NCBI GenBank assembly: GCA_018388625.1
Contig: CP074402.1
Coordinates: forward strand, 5,270,001 to 5,334,000
DNA: 64,000 nt
Reading direction: 5' to 3'
Source of the DNA: Nocardiopsis eucommiae
Lineage (GTDB): Bacteria; Actinomycetota; Actinomycetes; Streptosporangiales; Streptosporangiaceae
Shown here: in pieces, positions 10,548-19,027 of the stretch
Layout: each line of letters begins with the position of its first letter
Position numbering within the stretch: position 1 is the stretch's first letter
Made by a program: the position numbers and the translations under genes
Notes under the pieces: generated by a model
Database searches by the model: none
Told to the model about the DNA's origin: nothing
The model's input: the letters and a program-made list of their open reading frames with translations, nothing else

Positions 10548-11010
10548 CGTCTGACAGATTCCGTCGAGGGTTTCCGCGCCGCTCTCGATGGCCGAGGGCT
10601 CGGCGTCGATGTCCGGGGAAGGCCCAGAGACATGGCGGGGATAGACATGGGGGGATATCCGTTCCTACCGGAGGGAGCTGGTCAGGGAAGTTGATCTGGA
10701 GGTCCAGCGCCTCCAGCCCCTCCTGGTAGGCCTCAGCATTCTCGTGGTCGGTGTCGACGATCTCGATCGTGGCTCCCTGGACGTTCATGGCCAGCCCGAT
10801 GCCATGGTCCGCCACGGACCGAATGTGCTGGAAGGTGTCCGTCTCGAAGTCACCCAGCCCCGCCGTGACGTGCCGGGAAACCACACCGCGCAGGTCATCG
10901 ACGGCGGTCTCGAAGTCGACACCGAGATAGACCATCGCCTCGGACATCTCCTCGGCGAGCTCGGCCTTGGACAGGGATGCGAAGGGGTTGACACCGGCTT
11001 CGTCGGACAT
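10486..11010 (-). CDS. WXG100/ESX-like helical protein preceding the DUF1023 hydrolase
   Basis: Starts at ATG 11010 with GGAG 5 nt upstream. The first 125 residues look real: SLSKAELAEEMSEAMVYL, a long amphipathic helix region and an acidic tail ending near NFPDQLPP. After about position 10640 the frame turns Arg/Pro-rich and overlaps the next gene, so the true end is probably close to 10640 and one base may be missing there. It lacks a signal peptide. Small helical proteins of this kind often sit directly ahead of DUF1023 hydrolases in actinomycetes and may be type VII secretion substrates or chaperones. This is inference; no ESX machinery is in the window. Confidence 0.5.
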   Translation of the reverse strand: MSDEAGVNPFASLSKAELAEEMSEAMVYLGVDFETAVDDLRGVVSRHVTAGLGDFETDTFQHIRSVADHGIGLAMNVQGATIEIVDTDHENAEAYQEGLEALDLQINFPDQLPPVGTDIPPCLSPPCLWAFPGHRRRALGHRERRGNPRRNLSDDVRASRRPGWSVHQHGHRVH

Positions 11011-11156
11011 GGGACTCCAGGAGGCACGCGGGGGATGGGCAGCCATCACCAAGAGCAAGGGAGGCACTGCCCATCTCTACCAGGGGGCGACGGTACGTGG
11101 CCGGATCCCGGCGCCCTGAGGACCTTCGATCACGCTTCTGGAGTGCCCTGACCTGG

Positions 11157-11180
11157 GCCCTGGCCGCATGCGGCCAGGGC
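11157..11180. terminator. Perfect palindrome downstream of msrA
   Basis: GCCCTGGCCG and its exact complement are separated by CATG. It starts 5 bp after the msrA stop on the minus strand and is a likely factor-independent terminator. Confidence 0.7.
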
Positions 11181-11185
11181 GCGGG

Positions 11186-11851
11186 TCAGTCGTCGCTGGA
11201 GGCCACGCCGATCGGGCAGCTGGCGCCCGTGCCACCGATACCGCAGTAGCCGTTGGGGTTCTTCGCGTCGGACAGGTACTGCTGGTGGTAGTCCTCGGCG
11301 AAGTAAAAGGCCTTCAGCGGGGCGATCTCGGTGGTGATCGGGCCGAAGCCCGAGCGGGTCAGGACCGGCTGGAAGGCGTCGCGGGTGGCCTCGGCCGCCT
11401 CGCGCTGGGCCTCCGAGTGGTAGTAGATCGCCGACCGGTACTGCGAGCCGACGTCGTTGCCCTGGCGCAGCCCCTGGGTGGGGTCGTGGCCCTCCCAGAA
11501 CACCTTGAGGATCTCCGTGTAGGTGATCCGCGACGGGTCGAAGACCACGCGGACCATCTCGGTGTGACCGGTCATGCCCGAGCACACCTCCTCGTAGGTG
11601 GGATTGGGCGTGTAGCCGCCCGCGTAGCCCACGGCGGTGGTGATGATCCCGCGCTCCGCTCCGAGCCTCCAGAAGGTGCGCTCCGCGCCCCAGAAGCAGC
11701 CCATCGCGACGTCCGCGATCTCGCTGCCCTCCGGGTAGGGCGGGGTGAGCCGGGTGCCCAGCACCGTGTGGCCGAAGGGCACCGGCATCGCGGTGTCCCG
11801 GCCGGGAAGGGCCTGGGCGGGGTCGACCATGGTGGTTCTTCTGCCGAACAT
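11186..11851 (-). CDS. msrA: Peptide methionine sulfoxide reductase MsrA
   Basis: 221 residues, complete. The catalytic motif GCFWGAERTFW puts the nucleophile at Cys52. The family blocks GYAGGYTPNPTYEEVCSG, GHTEMVRVVFDP and FWEGHDPTQGLRQGND follow, and FAEDYHQQYL is near the end. A C-terminal CGIGGTGASCP supplies candidate recycling cysteines. It reduces the S-epimer of methionine sulfoxide in proteins using thioredoxin, in the cytoplasm. It is transcribed divergently from rarD with a 99-bp gap. Confidence 0.95.
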   Translation of the reverse strand: MFGRRTTMVDPAQALPGRDTAMPVPFGHTVLGTRLTPPYPEGSEIADVAMGCFWGAERTFWRLGAERGIITTAVGYAGGYTPNPTYEEVCSGMTGHTEMVRVVFDPSRITYTEILKVFWEGHDPTQGLRQGNDVGSQYRSAIYYHSEAQREAAEATRDAFQPVLTRSGFGPITTEIAPLKAFYFAEDYHQQYLSDAKNPNGYCGIGGTGASCPIGVASSDD

Positions 11852-11950
11852 GTCTCCAGGCTATCCGGCGCGTCCAGGGGTTCCCCGAAGGTTGTCCACA
11901 GGCTGGGACGGACGGAGACAGGTGGGGAGATTCGTCCTACCATTGCCGTT

Positions 11951-12862
11951 GTGTCGGACTCCAACCGCGGTGTCGCCCTCGGGGCGACCGCCTTCCTCAT
12001 GTGGGGCTTCGCCGCCCTCTACTGGCCCTTTCTCTCCGCTTCGGAACCCGCCGAGGTCCTCGCCCACCGCATGGTGTGGGCCCTCCTCGCCATGTGCGTG
12101 TTCCTCCTGCTGGCCCGGCGCGGCTGGTCCTGGCTGCCCCAGGTGCTGCGCAACCCCCGGCAGCTGCTGCCGGTCGGGGCGGCCGCGGTGCTCATCTCGC
12201 TGAACTGGTGGGGGTTCATCTACTCCGTCTCCACCGCCCAGACGCTCCAGGCCTCGCTGGCCTACTTCATCAACCCCCTGATGACGGTCTGCCTCGGCGT
12301 GGTCCTCTTCTCCGAACGCCTGCGCGCCGCCCAGTGGGTGGCGGTGGGGCTCGGCGTGGTGGCGGTCGGGGTGATGACCGTGGCCTACGGCTCCACCCCG
12401 TGGCTCTCGCTGCTGATGGCCACCTCGTTCGCCGCCTACGGCGCGGTGAAGAAGTACGTGAGCCTCGACGGCATGCAGAGCCTGACGGTCGAGACGCTGG
12501 TGATGTTCCTGCCGGCGCTGGGGTTCGTCGTCTACCTGGAGGCCACCGGGGCGGGCACCGCCCTGTCGGTCTCACCCGGGCACACCGCGCTGCTGGTGGG
12601 CGGCGGGTTCGTCACCGCGCTGCCGCTGCTGCTGTTCGGGGTGGCGGCCCGCAAGGTGCCGCTCAGCGTGATCGGCATGCTCCAGTTCATCGCGCCGACC
12701 ATGATCTTCCTGATCGGCTGGCTGGTCCAGGGCGAGGAGATGCCGCTGAGCCGGTGGATCGGGTTCGTCTTCGTCTGGCTGGCGGTGTGCGTCTTCGTCT
12801 TCGACCAGGTGCGCGGCTCGCGGGCCCGGGCCGCGGCCCGTCGTGAGGCTGTCAGACCCTGA
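11951..12862 (+). CDS. rarD: EamA/RarD family transporter
   Basis: About 303 residues with ten predicted membrane helices in two EamA-like halves. GVALGATAFLMWGFAALYWP at the N-terminus and WWGFIYSVSTAQTLQASLAYFI in the middle match RarD (the 'chloramphenicol-sensitive' permease). GTG 11951 is chosen as the start because it immediately precedes the first helix. The native substrate of RarD proteins is unsettled. A basic tail (RGSRARAAARREA) is on the cytoplasmic side. Confidence 0.9.
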   Translation: MSDSNRGVALGATAFLMWGFAALYWPFLSASEPAEVLAHRMVWALLAMCVFLLLARRGWSWLPQVLRNPRQLLPVGAAAVLISLNWWGFIYSVSTAQTLQASLAYFINPLMTVCLGVVLFSERLRAAQWVAVGLGVVAVGVMTVAYGSTPWLSLLMATSFAAYGAVKKYVSLDGMQSLTVETLVMFLPALGFVVYLEATGAGTALSVSPGHTALLVGGGFVTALPLLLFGVAARKVPLSVIGMLQFIAPTMIFLIGWLVQGEEMPLSRWIGFVFVWLAVCVFVFDQVRGSRARAAARREAVRP

Positions 12863-12975
12863 CCCGGGCGGTTTCGGTCAAACAAAACTACCCTCAGTGA
12901 CACTGTGCTAACGTCAGGTCGTGGGGCCGGGCTCTGTCCCGCCCCCGACCTGGTCACACGTCCCGGAGGGCCCCC

Positions 12976-13827
12976 TTGATTCCTCGCACCAGCCGAACCG
13001 GCACGCTCCGTGCCGCCTCGGCCGTGTGCGCGGTGGTGCCCTCCGCGATCAGCCTGCCCCTGTTGTTGGGCGCCCTCCTCGCCGTGCTGTGGCTCTTCGG
13101 CGCCGCACCAGCCCAGGCGGACACCAGCGCGTTGGGCGCGGGCGCCCTCGGGACCCCCGTCTCCGAGACCGCCTCCGCCACGGGCGAGGCCCTCGGGCTG
13201 GGCGGGGCGCCGAGGCTGGGCATCGTGCCCGAGGAGGTCACCGAGCCGGTGGCCACCACCCTCGGCACCGTGCACCAGCGCCTGGAGAAGGGCACCGCGG
13301 ACACCGCGGAGGCCGCCGTCAGCCTGCCCGAGCCCGCCGTGGCCGAGGTGCGCGGGTTCGTCGCGGAGATCGACCGCCGCGAGGAGACGGTCGAGCGCGC
13401 TCTCGTTCAGGGACCTCCGCTCACCGAGTCGCGTGCCTCCCGTGAGGCGGACGCCCCGGAGGAGACCAAGGAGGACCGGGCCGCCGAGGACGACGCGGAC
13501 TCCGAGCGCGCCGAGCGGTCCGAGGGCCGCGACGTACCCGTGCCGCCCACGACCGCCTCCCACCAGGCCGCCACGGCCCCGGGCTCCGACCCGACCGGCT
13601 CCGAGCGAGAGGACGCCGACGGCGTCTCCGAGCACCAGCGCGTGCAGCCCGCCACCGGGTCGCCCGCGCCCACCGCCAACGGACCGGCCCCCGTGCCCTC
13701 CGTCGCCGGTTACCTCACGGCGGCGCCGCTTCCCGCGCCGACCGCCGACGCCGTGCGCCTGGCCGCGCACCGGCTGCACACCGTGCCCGCCGACCCGGCC
13801 GACGACCTCACGGTCTCGCCGGACTAG
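12976..13827 (+). CDS. Secreted or membrane-anchored Ala/Pro/Thr-rich protein, function unknown
   Basis: 283 residues from a TTG start supported by GGAGGG 5 nt upstream. Residues 1-48 are a signal peptide or anchor with a long hydrophobic core (ISLPLLLGALLAVLWLFGAA) and a likely AQA cleavage site. The rest has no recognised domain: a helical stretch to about residue 150, then a charged and Pro/Thr-rich low-complexity region. It has two further helix-like patches at the C-terminus. I do not recognise the family. A second large secreted protein follows after a hairpin. Confidence 0.65.
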   Translation: MIPRTSRTGTLRAASAVCAVVPSAISLPLLLGALLAVLWLFGAAPAQADTSALGAGALGTPVSETASATGEALGLGGAPRLGIVPEEVTEPVATTLGTVHQRLEKGTADTAEAAVSLPEPAVAEVRGFVAEIDRREETVERALVQGPPLTESRASREADAPEETKEDRAAEDDADSERAERSEGRDVPVPPTTASHQAATAPGSDPTGSEREDADGVSEHQRVQPATGSPAPTANGPAPVPSVAGYLTAAPLPAPTADAVRLAAHRLHTVPADPADDLTVSPD

Positions 13828-13828
13828 C

Positions 13829-13872
13829 GAACGGTCCCGCCCCGGGCGCCCTGAGGCGCCCCCGGACCGTTC
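13829..13872 (+). terminator. Long two-part hairpin after the secreted protein gene
   Basis: Outer arms GAACGGTCC/GGACCGTTC (9 bp) enclose inner arms GGGCGCC/GGCGCCC. It begins just after the stop codon and separates the two secreted-protein genes. Confidence 0.7.
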
Positions 13873-14010
13873 CCAGCACGTTTCTCCTGGGAGCTGACCT
13901 GAGTCCCGTGCCCTCGTTCACGTGATTCACGTCAGCCGGTGGTCCGCCCCGGCTCCCCACGGCCGCCCGGCCGTCCCGTTCATCCAGAGCTTCACCAGGG
14001 AAGGAAAACC

Positions 14011-15285
14011 ATGACGCACACCAAGCGCTTCTCCGCCCGAGCCGTACTCCTCGTCACGGGCACCGCGGGCTTCGTGGCCCTCGGCGCCGGCGTCGCCGGA
14101 GCCGAGGCGCTGGCCACCCCGGCGGAGGCGCTCTCGCCCGTCGTCGAGCGCGCGCTCGTCGAGGGTGTGGCCCCGACCGTGAACACGCTCGCCCCCAAGG
14201 GCGTGACCCCGATCGCCGACCGCGCGCTGGCCGAGCTCCAGGAGACCGCCAACGCCGAGAAGCCCGCCCCCGACCTGGGCGCCGTCCTCCCCGAGTCGCG
14301 GCTCTCCGAGACCGTCACCAGGACGCAGGACGCCACCGGCCTGGACGGCGACCCGCACGACACCGTCGGTCACACCGTGGGACGGCACCTGGAGGCCACC
14401 GCCCAGGACGCCGGGACCGCCGTGGAGGGCACCGCCCGTCAGGCGGGCACGACCACCGAGTCCACCGCCACCGAGGTGCTGCCCCACACGGTCCAGGCAG
14501 TCGCCGACCTGCGCGACGAGATGCTGGTCCTGCCCGAGCTGGACACCACCCAGCTCCCCAGCCTGGAGGACCGCCGCCTGCCCGAGCTGAGCGAGGCGCC
14601 CTCCCTGGACGACGTCACGGGCAACGTCACCGAGCTCACCGGTGACAACGCCCTGGTGCTGGACGAGCTCAACCCGGTCACCGCCCTGTCCGAGCCCCGG
14701 CCCACGCCCGTCCACACGAGCGCCGCCGTCCCGCCGGAGGGCGCCGACCTCACCGCGCCCAACGTGTGGGACCTGGCCGCCGCCTTCGGCCTGGAGACCC
14801 CGGGCCAGATCCAGGACGTGGTCGAGTCCACCGAGCTGACCGCCGACAACTACGTGAACCTCGGGGAGGAGGAGGTCCTGGGCATGGTGGGGAACCGCGC
14901 CTGGGAGGACCGCGACCTCACCACCGTTCCGCAGAGCTCCCCCACGGCCCCCACGACCCTCGCGGAGGCCCCGGACGCTCCCCGCGTCACCGACCTGACC
15001 AACGCCCTGGCGGCCGGTGCGTCCGACCTCGGCTCCGCGGAGCCGGTCTCCCTCCAGGGCCCGCTGGCCGACGCCGGTCTGCCCCAGGTGGCTGAGGGCA
15101 TCGACACCACCACCGCCGAGGACCTGGTCAACGGCCTGAGCCGGGGCACGGACCTGCTCAACGACCTGGACACCAGTGACCTCGTCTCCATCGACGGCGG
15201 CACCGCCGAGCAGGAGACCCCCGAGGGCATGGTCCAGCACCCCACCTTCATGGACCTGCCGGGCTCCGAGGCCCTCCCCTGGTGA
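14011..15285 (+). CDS. Secreted acidic protein, function unknown
   Basis: 425 residues starting at ATG 14011 with GGGAAGGAA just upstream. A clear signal peptide (FSARAVLLVTGTAGFVALGAG, cleavage near AGAEA) is followed by a soluble, acidic, Thr/Glu/Leu-rich protein with no Cys and no recognised domain. Weakly repeated segments (ALVEG, VADLRDEM, LPELDTTQLPSL) suggest an extended or helical-repeat structure. It shares the words VERALV and LPE with the preceding secreted protein, a hint of distant relationship that is too short to prove. It could be a sheath or wall-associated protein; this is a guess. Confidence 0.65.
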   Translation: MTHTKRFSARAVLLVTGTAGFVALGAGVAGAEALATPAEALSPVVERALVEGVAPTVNTLAPKGVTPIADRALAELQETANAEKPAPDLGAVLPESRLSETVTRTQDATGLDGDPHDTVGHTVGRHLEATAQDAGTAVEGTARQAGTTTESTATEVLPHTVQAVADLRDEMLVLPELDTTQLPSLEDRRLPELSEAPSLDDVTGNVTELTGDNALVLDELNPVTALSEPRPTPVHTSAAVPPEGADLTAPNVWDLAAAFGLETPGQIQDVVESTELTADNYVNLGEEEVLGMVGNRAWEDRDLTTVPQSSPTAPTTLAEAPDAPRVTDLTNALAAGASDLGSAEPVSLQGPLADAGLPQVAEGIDTTTAEDLVNGLSRGTDLLNDLDTSDLVSIDGGTAEQETPEGMVQHPTFMDLPGSEALPW

Positions 15286-15308
15286 GGTAGTCCTCCCGTA
15301 CCGACATC

Positions 15309-15341
15309 GCGGCGCCGCCCCACGCACCGGGGCGGCGCCGC
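15309..15341. terminator. Bidirectional hairpin between convergent genes
   Basis: Perfect 13-bp arms (GCGGCGCCGCCCC and complement) with a 7-nt loop lie between the secreted protein and the monooxygenase. Confidence 0.75.
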
Positions 15342-15353
15342 CGTCGTGTCCGC

Positions 15354-16539
15354 TCAGTGCGGGACGTGTTCCCCGAGCGGGAACTCGTAGGCCCGCCGCA
15401 TCCCGGGTGGGGTCCCGACGAGGGAGGAGAGCCGGGTGAGGCCGCGCAGGACCCATGAGCGCGCCCTCAGCCCGGTCGGGCCGGTGTCCGGTGCGACCAG
15501 CCCGGTGTTCGTGCCGCCCATGGCCAGGTTGGGGTCGACGAACGGGCGCATCGCCCGCTCGTAGGCGGGGAGGGCGACCCGGTGGTCGCCGCGCGCCCGG
15601 ACGATCGCGCCGCCGAGGACGCACGCCCCCACCAGGGCGAGGGTGCTTCCCTGGCCGGTCATCGGGTCGGGGCAGTAGCCTGCGTCCCCGAGCAGGGCCA
15701 CCCGGCCCCGGGTCCAGGTGTCCATGCGGATCTGCGCGCTGGGTGCCACGTGCACCGCCGGGGCCTCGTCCATGGCCGCCAGGGCACGATCCGTCGCCGC
15801 GCCGTCGCCCGCGAAGCGCTCCCGCAGCGACCTCCGGTGCGTCTCGGGGTCGGTCACGGGTGCGCGGTCCCGGGTGAGGACCGTGCACTCCTCGCGCGCG
15901 GGGTCGGGCAGGGGTGCGAGCAGAAGTCCCCGCCCGGATCGGACGTGTCCGACGACGTGGTCGGAGGGGGTCCGGTGACGGTCGACGTCGAAGAGGACCA
16001 GGTTGGTGCCCAGGTACCGCCGGAAGCGGTCCTCCGGACCGAAGACCAGGGAGCGGAGGTGGGAGTGCGTGCCGTCCGCGCCCACGACGAGGTCGAAGAC
16101 GCGCGGCTCCCGGTTCAGGAAGCTCACGGTGACGCCGTCGTCGGACTCGTGGAGGGCGGTCACGGAGTCGTCGAACAGGTACTCGGCGTCATCGCGGACG
16201 TGCCGGTGGAGCGCCGCGCACAGGTCCCCCTGCGGAGCACGAGCCCGGGCTCCCCGGAGACGAGGGTGGACACTCCGGGGATCACCGCTCCCCGGCCTCC
16301 CCGTAGTCGAGGCGGATCCCTTCGGGCGAGGGGACGCCCAGTCCCCGGAGCTCGTCCAGGAGGCCCATGCGGCGCAGGGCCCCGACTCCGGGCCCCTCGA
16401 TCTGAAGGCGGTGACCGCCGTCCCGCACCGCCGGTGCCCGTTCCACGACGGTCGGACGCATGCCGTGTCGGCGCAGCCAGTACGCCAGCGCGGGTCCGGC
16501 GATGCCTCCGCCGGAGACGAGGACGCGTACTGGGGTCAT
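15354..16539 (-). CDS. FAD-dependent monooxygenase (PHBH/UbiH-like)
   Basis: About 395 residues after repair. Residues 5-18 hold the FAD motif VLVSGGGIAGPALA. The middle has FDLVVGADGTHSHLR (the DG motif binding FAD and NADPH), and near residue 290 is the second FAD motif GRVALLGDAGYCPDPMTGQG. This is the class A aromatic hydroxylase fold, also seen in tetracycline-degrading and polyketide-tailoring enzymes; the substrate is unknown. Breaks near 16285 and at C-run 16226-16230 are each repaired by one base. ATG 16539 has GGAGG 6 nt upstream. A palindromic operator candidate lies 29 bp upstream of the start. Confidence 0.85.
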
Positions 16540-16567
16540 GTCGGCCTCCTGAGGACGAGTTCGGTGG

Positions 16568-16589
16568 TTTGATTGTACGTACGTTCAAA
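16568..16589. promoter_or_regulatory. TetR-type operator candidate upstream of the monooxygenase
   Basis: A 22-bp near-palindrome has TTTGA/TCAAA ends and the core GTACGTAC, with two mismatched position pairs. The layout is typical of TetR-family operators that control flavin monooxygenases or efflux genes. No TetR gene is present nearby. Confidence 0.55.
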
Positions 16590-16770
16590 TCACTGTCAAC
16601 GTCTCCTCCGAGGGCACGGCACGGTCCCGACCTTCGGGCCGGGGGTCACGTCACGGAGAGTGGGCCGTCCGACGGGTGGCGTCGGTCGCGGACCCCTCCG
16701 GCCCCCAAACGTTGCCGTTTCGATCCCGTAGGCCGCGTTCGTCCCCTTCCGGGCGCACAAGAATCAGGAC

Positions 16771-17793
16771 ATGGTTCTCAGCAAGCTCCTCGGCCGGAGC
16801 GATGATCAGGTCGTGCGCAGACACGGCCTCACCCACGGCGACGCCTGGCACGACCCGGAACTCGCCGCGGCACTCCCCGTCGTCCTCGACGGCGACGTCG
16901 CCTCGGGGCTGGCCCTCCTGTCCGTGGACGACCCCCAGCTGCGCGCCATGCGCCTCCACCTGCTCTCCAAGGAGGGGACGGCGCTCCTCGGCACCCTGGA
17001 GGCCGGGATGGACCAGCCGGATCCGGAACCGGACCTGCTCATGTGGGCGGGCGTCACACGGATCAGGGCCGCCTGGGCGATCCGCTCGGGCCGGTGGGCC
17101 AAGGACGTCGGGCACGACCGCTTCGAGCGCTTCCGGGAGACGCTGGCCCCGGCCTTCGAGCCGCTCGCGTACGCGGCCCGGATGAGCCTGACCCCCACCG
17201 CGCTCGACCAGCTCCAGTGGTTCGGGCTCGGGTCCGGCATGGCACGCGAGGAGCTGGACCACCTTTGGGAGCGGATCGTCGCGCTCGACCCGCGCCACCA
17301 CGCCTCCCTGGAGTCCCGGCTCCAGGTGCTGAGCCGGAAGTGGTCGGGCTCGGAGGAGCAGATGTTCGCCTTCGCGCGGGAGGTGGTCCGGGAGGCCCCC
17401 GCCGGGGACCGCTCCCTGGTCCTGGTCCCCCAGGCCCACTACGAGAAGGCCCTCTACTGGATCAGGGAGCAGGAGGCCGAGACCGTCGGCGAGACGCGCG
17501 ACCTGCTCACGATCCACTACACGGAGACGGCCGTGACGGCGGAGATCGTCGCGGCGGCCGACCGCTGGCTGGAGGGCGATCCGGACTACCCCCTGGTGGC
17601 CCGCGACGCGCACGCCTTCGGCTCCGCGCTCGCTCTGTGCTTCGAGGACGAGCGCGCGGCGGCCGTCCTCGAACGGGCCGGGACCGTCGTCCCCCACGGC
17701 CAGGGCAACCTGTGGGGCCACATGGCCCGGAACCCGGCGGCCGAGTACGCGCGCACCCGGAGGAGGCTGGGCGTCCCGCTGCCCGCCGTCTGA
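16771..17793 (+). CDS. Uncharacterised helical-repeat-like cytoplasmic protein
   Basis: 340 residues, complete, from ATG 16771. No signal peptide, membrane segment or Cys-rich motif is present. The protein is rich in Ala, Leu, Glu, Arg and Trp with helix pairs reminiscent of TPR proteins (for example FEPLAYAARMSLTPTALDQL and LDHLWERIVALDPRHHASLE). I do not recognise the family with certainty; it resembles actinobacterial DUF4034-like proteins. It stands alone, converging with the prenyl synthase gene. Confidence 0.7.
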   Translation: MVLSKLLGRSDDQVVRRHGLTHGDAWHDPELAAALPVVLDGDVASGLALLSVDDPQLRAMRLHLLSKEGTALLGTLEAGMDQPDPEPDLLMWAGVTRIRAAWAIRSGRWAKDVGHDRFERFRETLAPAFEPLAYAARMSLTPTALDQLQWFGLGSGMAREELDHLWERIVALDPRHHASLESRLQVLSRKWSGSEEQMFAFAREVVREAPAGDRSLVLVPQAHYEKALYWIREQEAETVGETRDLLTIHYTETAVTAEIVAAADRWLEGDPDYPLVARDAHAFGSALALCFEDERAAAVLERAGTVVPHGQGNLWGHMARNPAAEYARTRRRLGVPLPAV

Positions 17794-17823
17794 GCCCCCG
17801 CGCCCGGTCCGCCCACACACGCA

Positions 17824-17865
17824 CGCGGGCCCCGCCGGGAACCGTGGTTCCGGGCGGGGCCCGCG
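17824..17865. terminator. Strong bidirectional hairpin
   Basis: A long stem (CGCGGGCCCCGCC paired with GGCGGGGCCCGCG, extended by GGAACC/GGTTCC) closes both the unknown gene and the prenyl synthase gene. Confidence 0.8.
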
Positions 17866-17882
17866 ACGTGTTCCGGAGCGGA

Positions 17883-18887
17883 TCAGCCGGAGCGCTCCAC
17901 CACGTAGTCGCACAGGGACAGGAAGGCGTCCCGCGCCGGGATGTCCGGCAGGGTGGACAGTTCCGCGCGGGCCTTCTCGGCCCAGCCGCGCAGTGTCGCG
18001 TCGGCCTCGGCCATCGCCGGGTGCGGACGCAGCAGGCCCAGGGCCTCCTCCGCCTCGGCGTCGCCCAGCGGGCGGCCCAGCAGCGACTTCAGCCGCTCGT
18101 CGGCCGGGTCCCGCGAGCGCATCGCGTAGAACATCGGCAGCGTCAGCACGCCCTCGCGCAGGTCCGTTCCGGGGACCTTGCCCGAGTCGGCGCTCTCGCT
18201 GGCCACGTCCAGGATGTCGTCGGCCAGCTGGAACGCCATGCCCAGGGCGTCGCAGGCGCGGGTCAGGGTGCCCACCGTCTCCGGGTCGACCTTGCCGAAC
18301 ATGCCGCCGAACTCGGCCGACGAGGCGATCAGCGACGCCGTCTTGTCGTCGATGACGTTGAGGTAGTGGTCGAGCGGGTCGATGCCGTCGCGCGGCCCCG
18401 AGGTCTCCAGGATCTGCCCCTGGACCAGGCGCGCGAAGGTCTCGGCCTGGAGCCGGACCGCCTCGGTGCCCAGGTCCGCGAGCATGGTGGAGGCCTTGGC
18501 GAACACGTAGTCGCCGGTGAGGATCGCGATGGTGTTGCCCCAGCGCTGGTTGGCACTGGGCTCGCCCCGCCGCAGCTCCGCCTCGTCCATCACGTCGTCG
18601 TGGTAGAGGGTGGCCACGTGGGTCAGCTCGACCACCGCCGCCGCCGGGATGAGGTCGGGGACCCGGGGGTCACCGAAGTGCGCCGCGAGCAGCACCAGCA
18701 TGGCGCGGAAGCGCTTGCCTCCGGCGGCCAGCAGGTGGGAGGCGGCCTCGGTCAGCATGGGGTCGCTGGACCGCACCGACTCCCTCAGCAGCTCCTCGAC
18801 CTTCTCCAGGTCGTCCTGGACCTCCCGGGCGAGGGACGGGTCGACTCTCGGCAGAGCGAGAAAACCGCTCGGGACAGCACCGCTCAC
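17883..18887 (-). CDS. Polyprenyl diphosphate synthase (long-chain, menaquinone tail)
   Basis: 334 residues from GTG 18887. It has the all-helical trans-prenyltransferase fold with GGKRFRAML at 56-64, first aspartate motif YHDDVMDE (Asp97, Asp98, Asp101) and second motif QLADDILD (Asp223, Asp224, Asp227). Small residues before the first motif are consistent with long-chain products. It condenses isopentenyl diphosphate onto an allylic primer to make the menaquinone side chain. It lies 140 bp downstream of nuoN on the same strand, a position that links the quinone tail to complex I. Chain length cannot be read from sequence. Confidence 0.9.
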   Translation of the reverse strand: MSGAVPSGFLALPRVDPSLAREVQDDLEKVEELLRESVRSSDPMLTEAASHLLAAGGKRFRAMLVLLAAHFGDPRVPDLIPAAAVVELTHVATLYHDDVMDEAELRRGEPSANQRWGNTIAILTGDYVFAKASTMLADLGTEAVRLQAETFARLVQGQILETSGPRDGIDPLDHYLNVIDDKTASLIASSAEFGGMFGKVDPETVGTLTRACDALGMAFQLADDILDVASESADSGKVPGTDLREGVLTLPMFYAMRSRDPADERLKSLLGRPLGDAEAEEALGLLRPHPAMAEADATLRGWAEKARAELSTLPDIPARDAFLSLCDYVVERSG

Positions 18888-19027
18888 CGTAAAGCTCCAC
18901 CTGTTGAACGGGCGTGCTGGTGGCCCCCTCGGGAGGAGGCCACCACACGCTCAGCACATGAACATGATCCGACTTGCCACGGTATCCGACCCGGAATGAA
19001 GGTCCAAAGCCACACCCGGGTCGGCAC

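Noticed and set aside
13927..15888. 653-residue minus-strand ORF
   Set aside because: It is Gly/Arg/Val/Gln-rich and antisense to a secreted protein with signal peptide and ribosome site.
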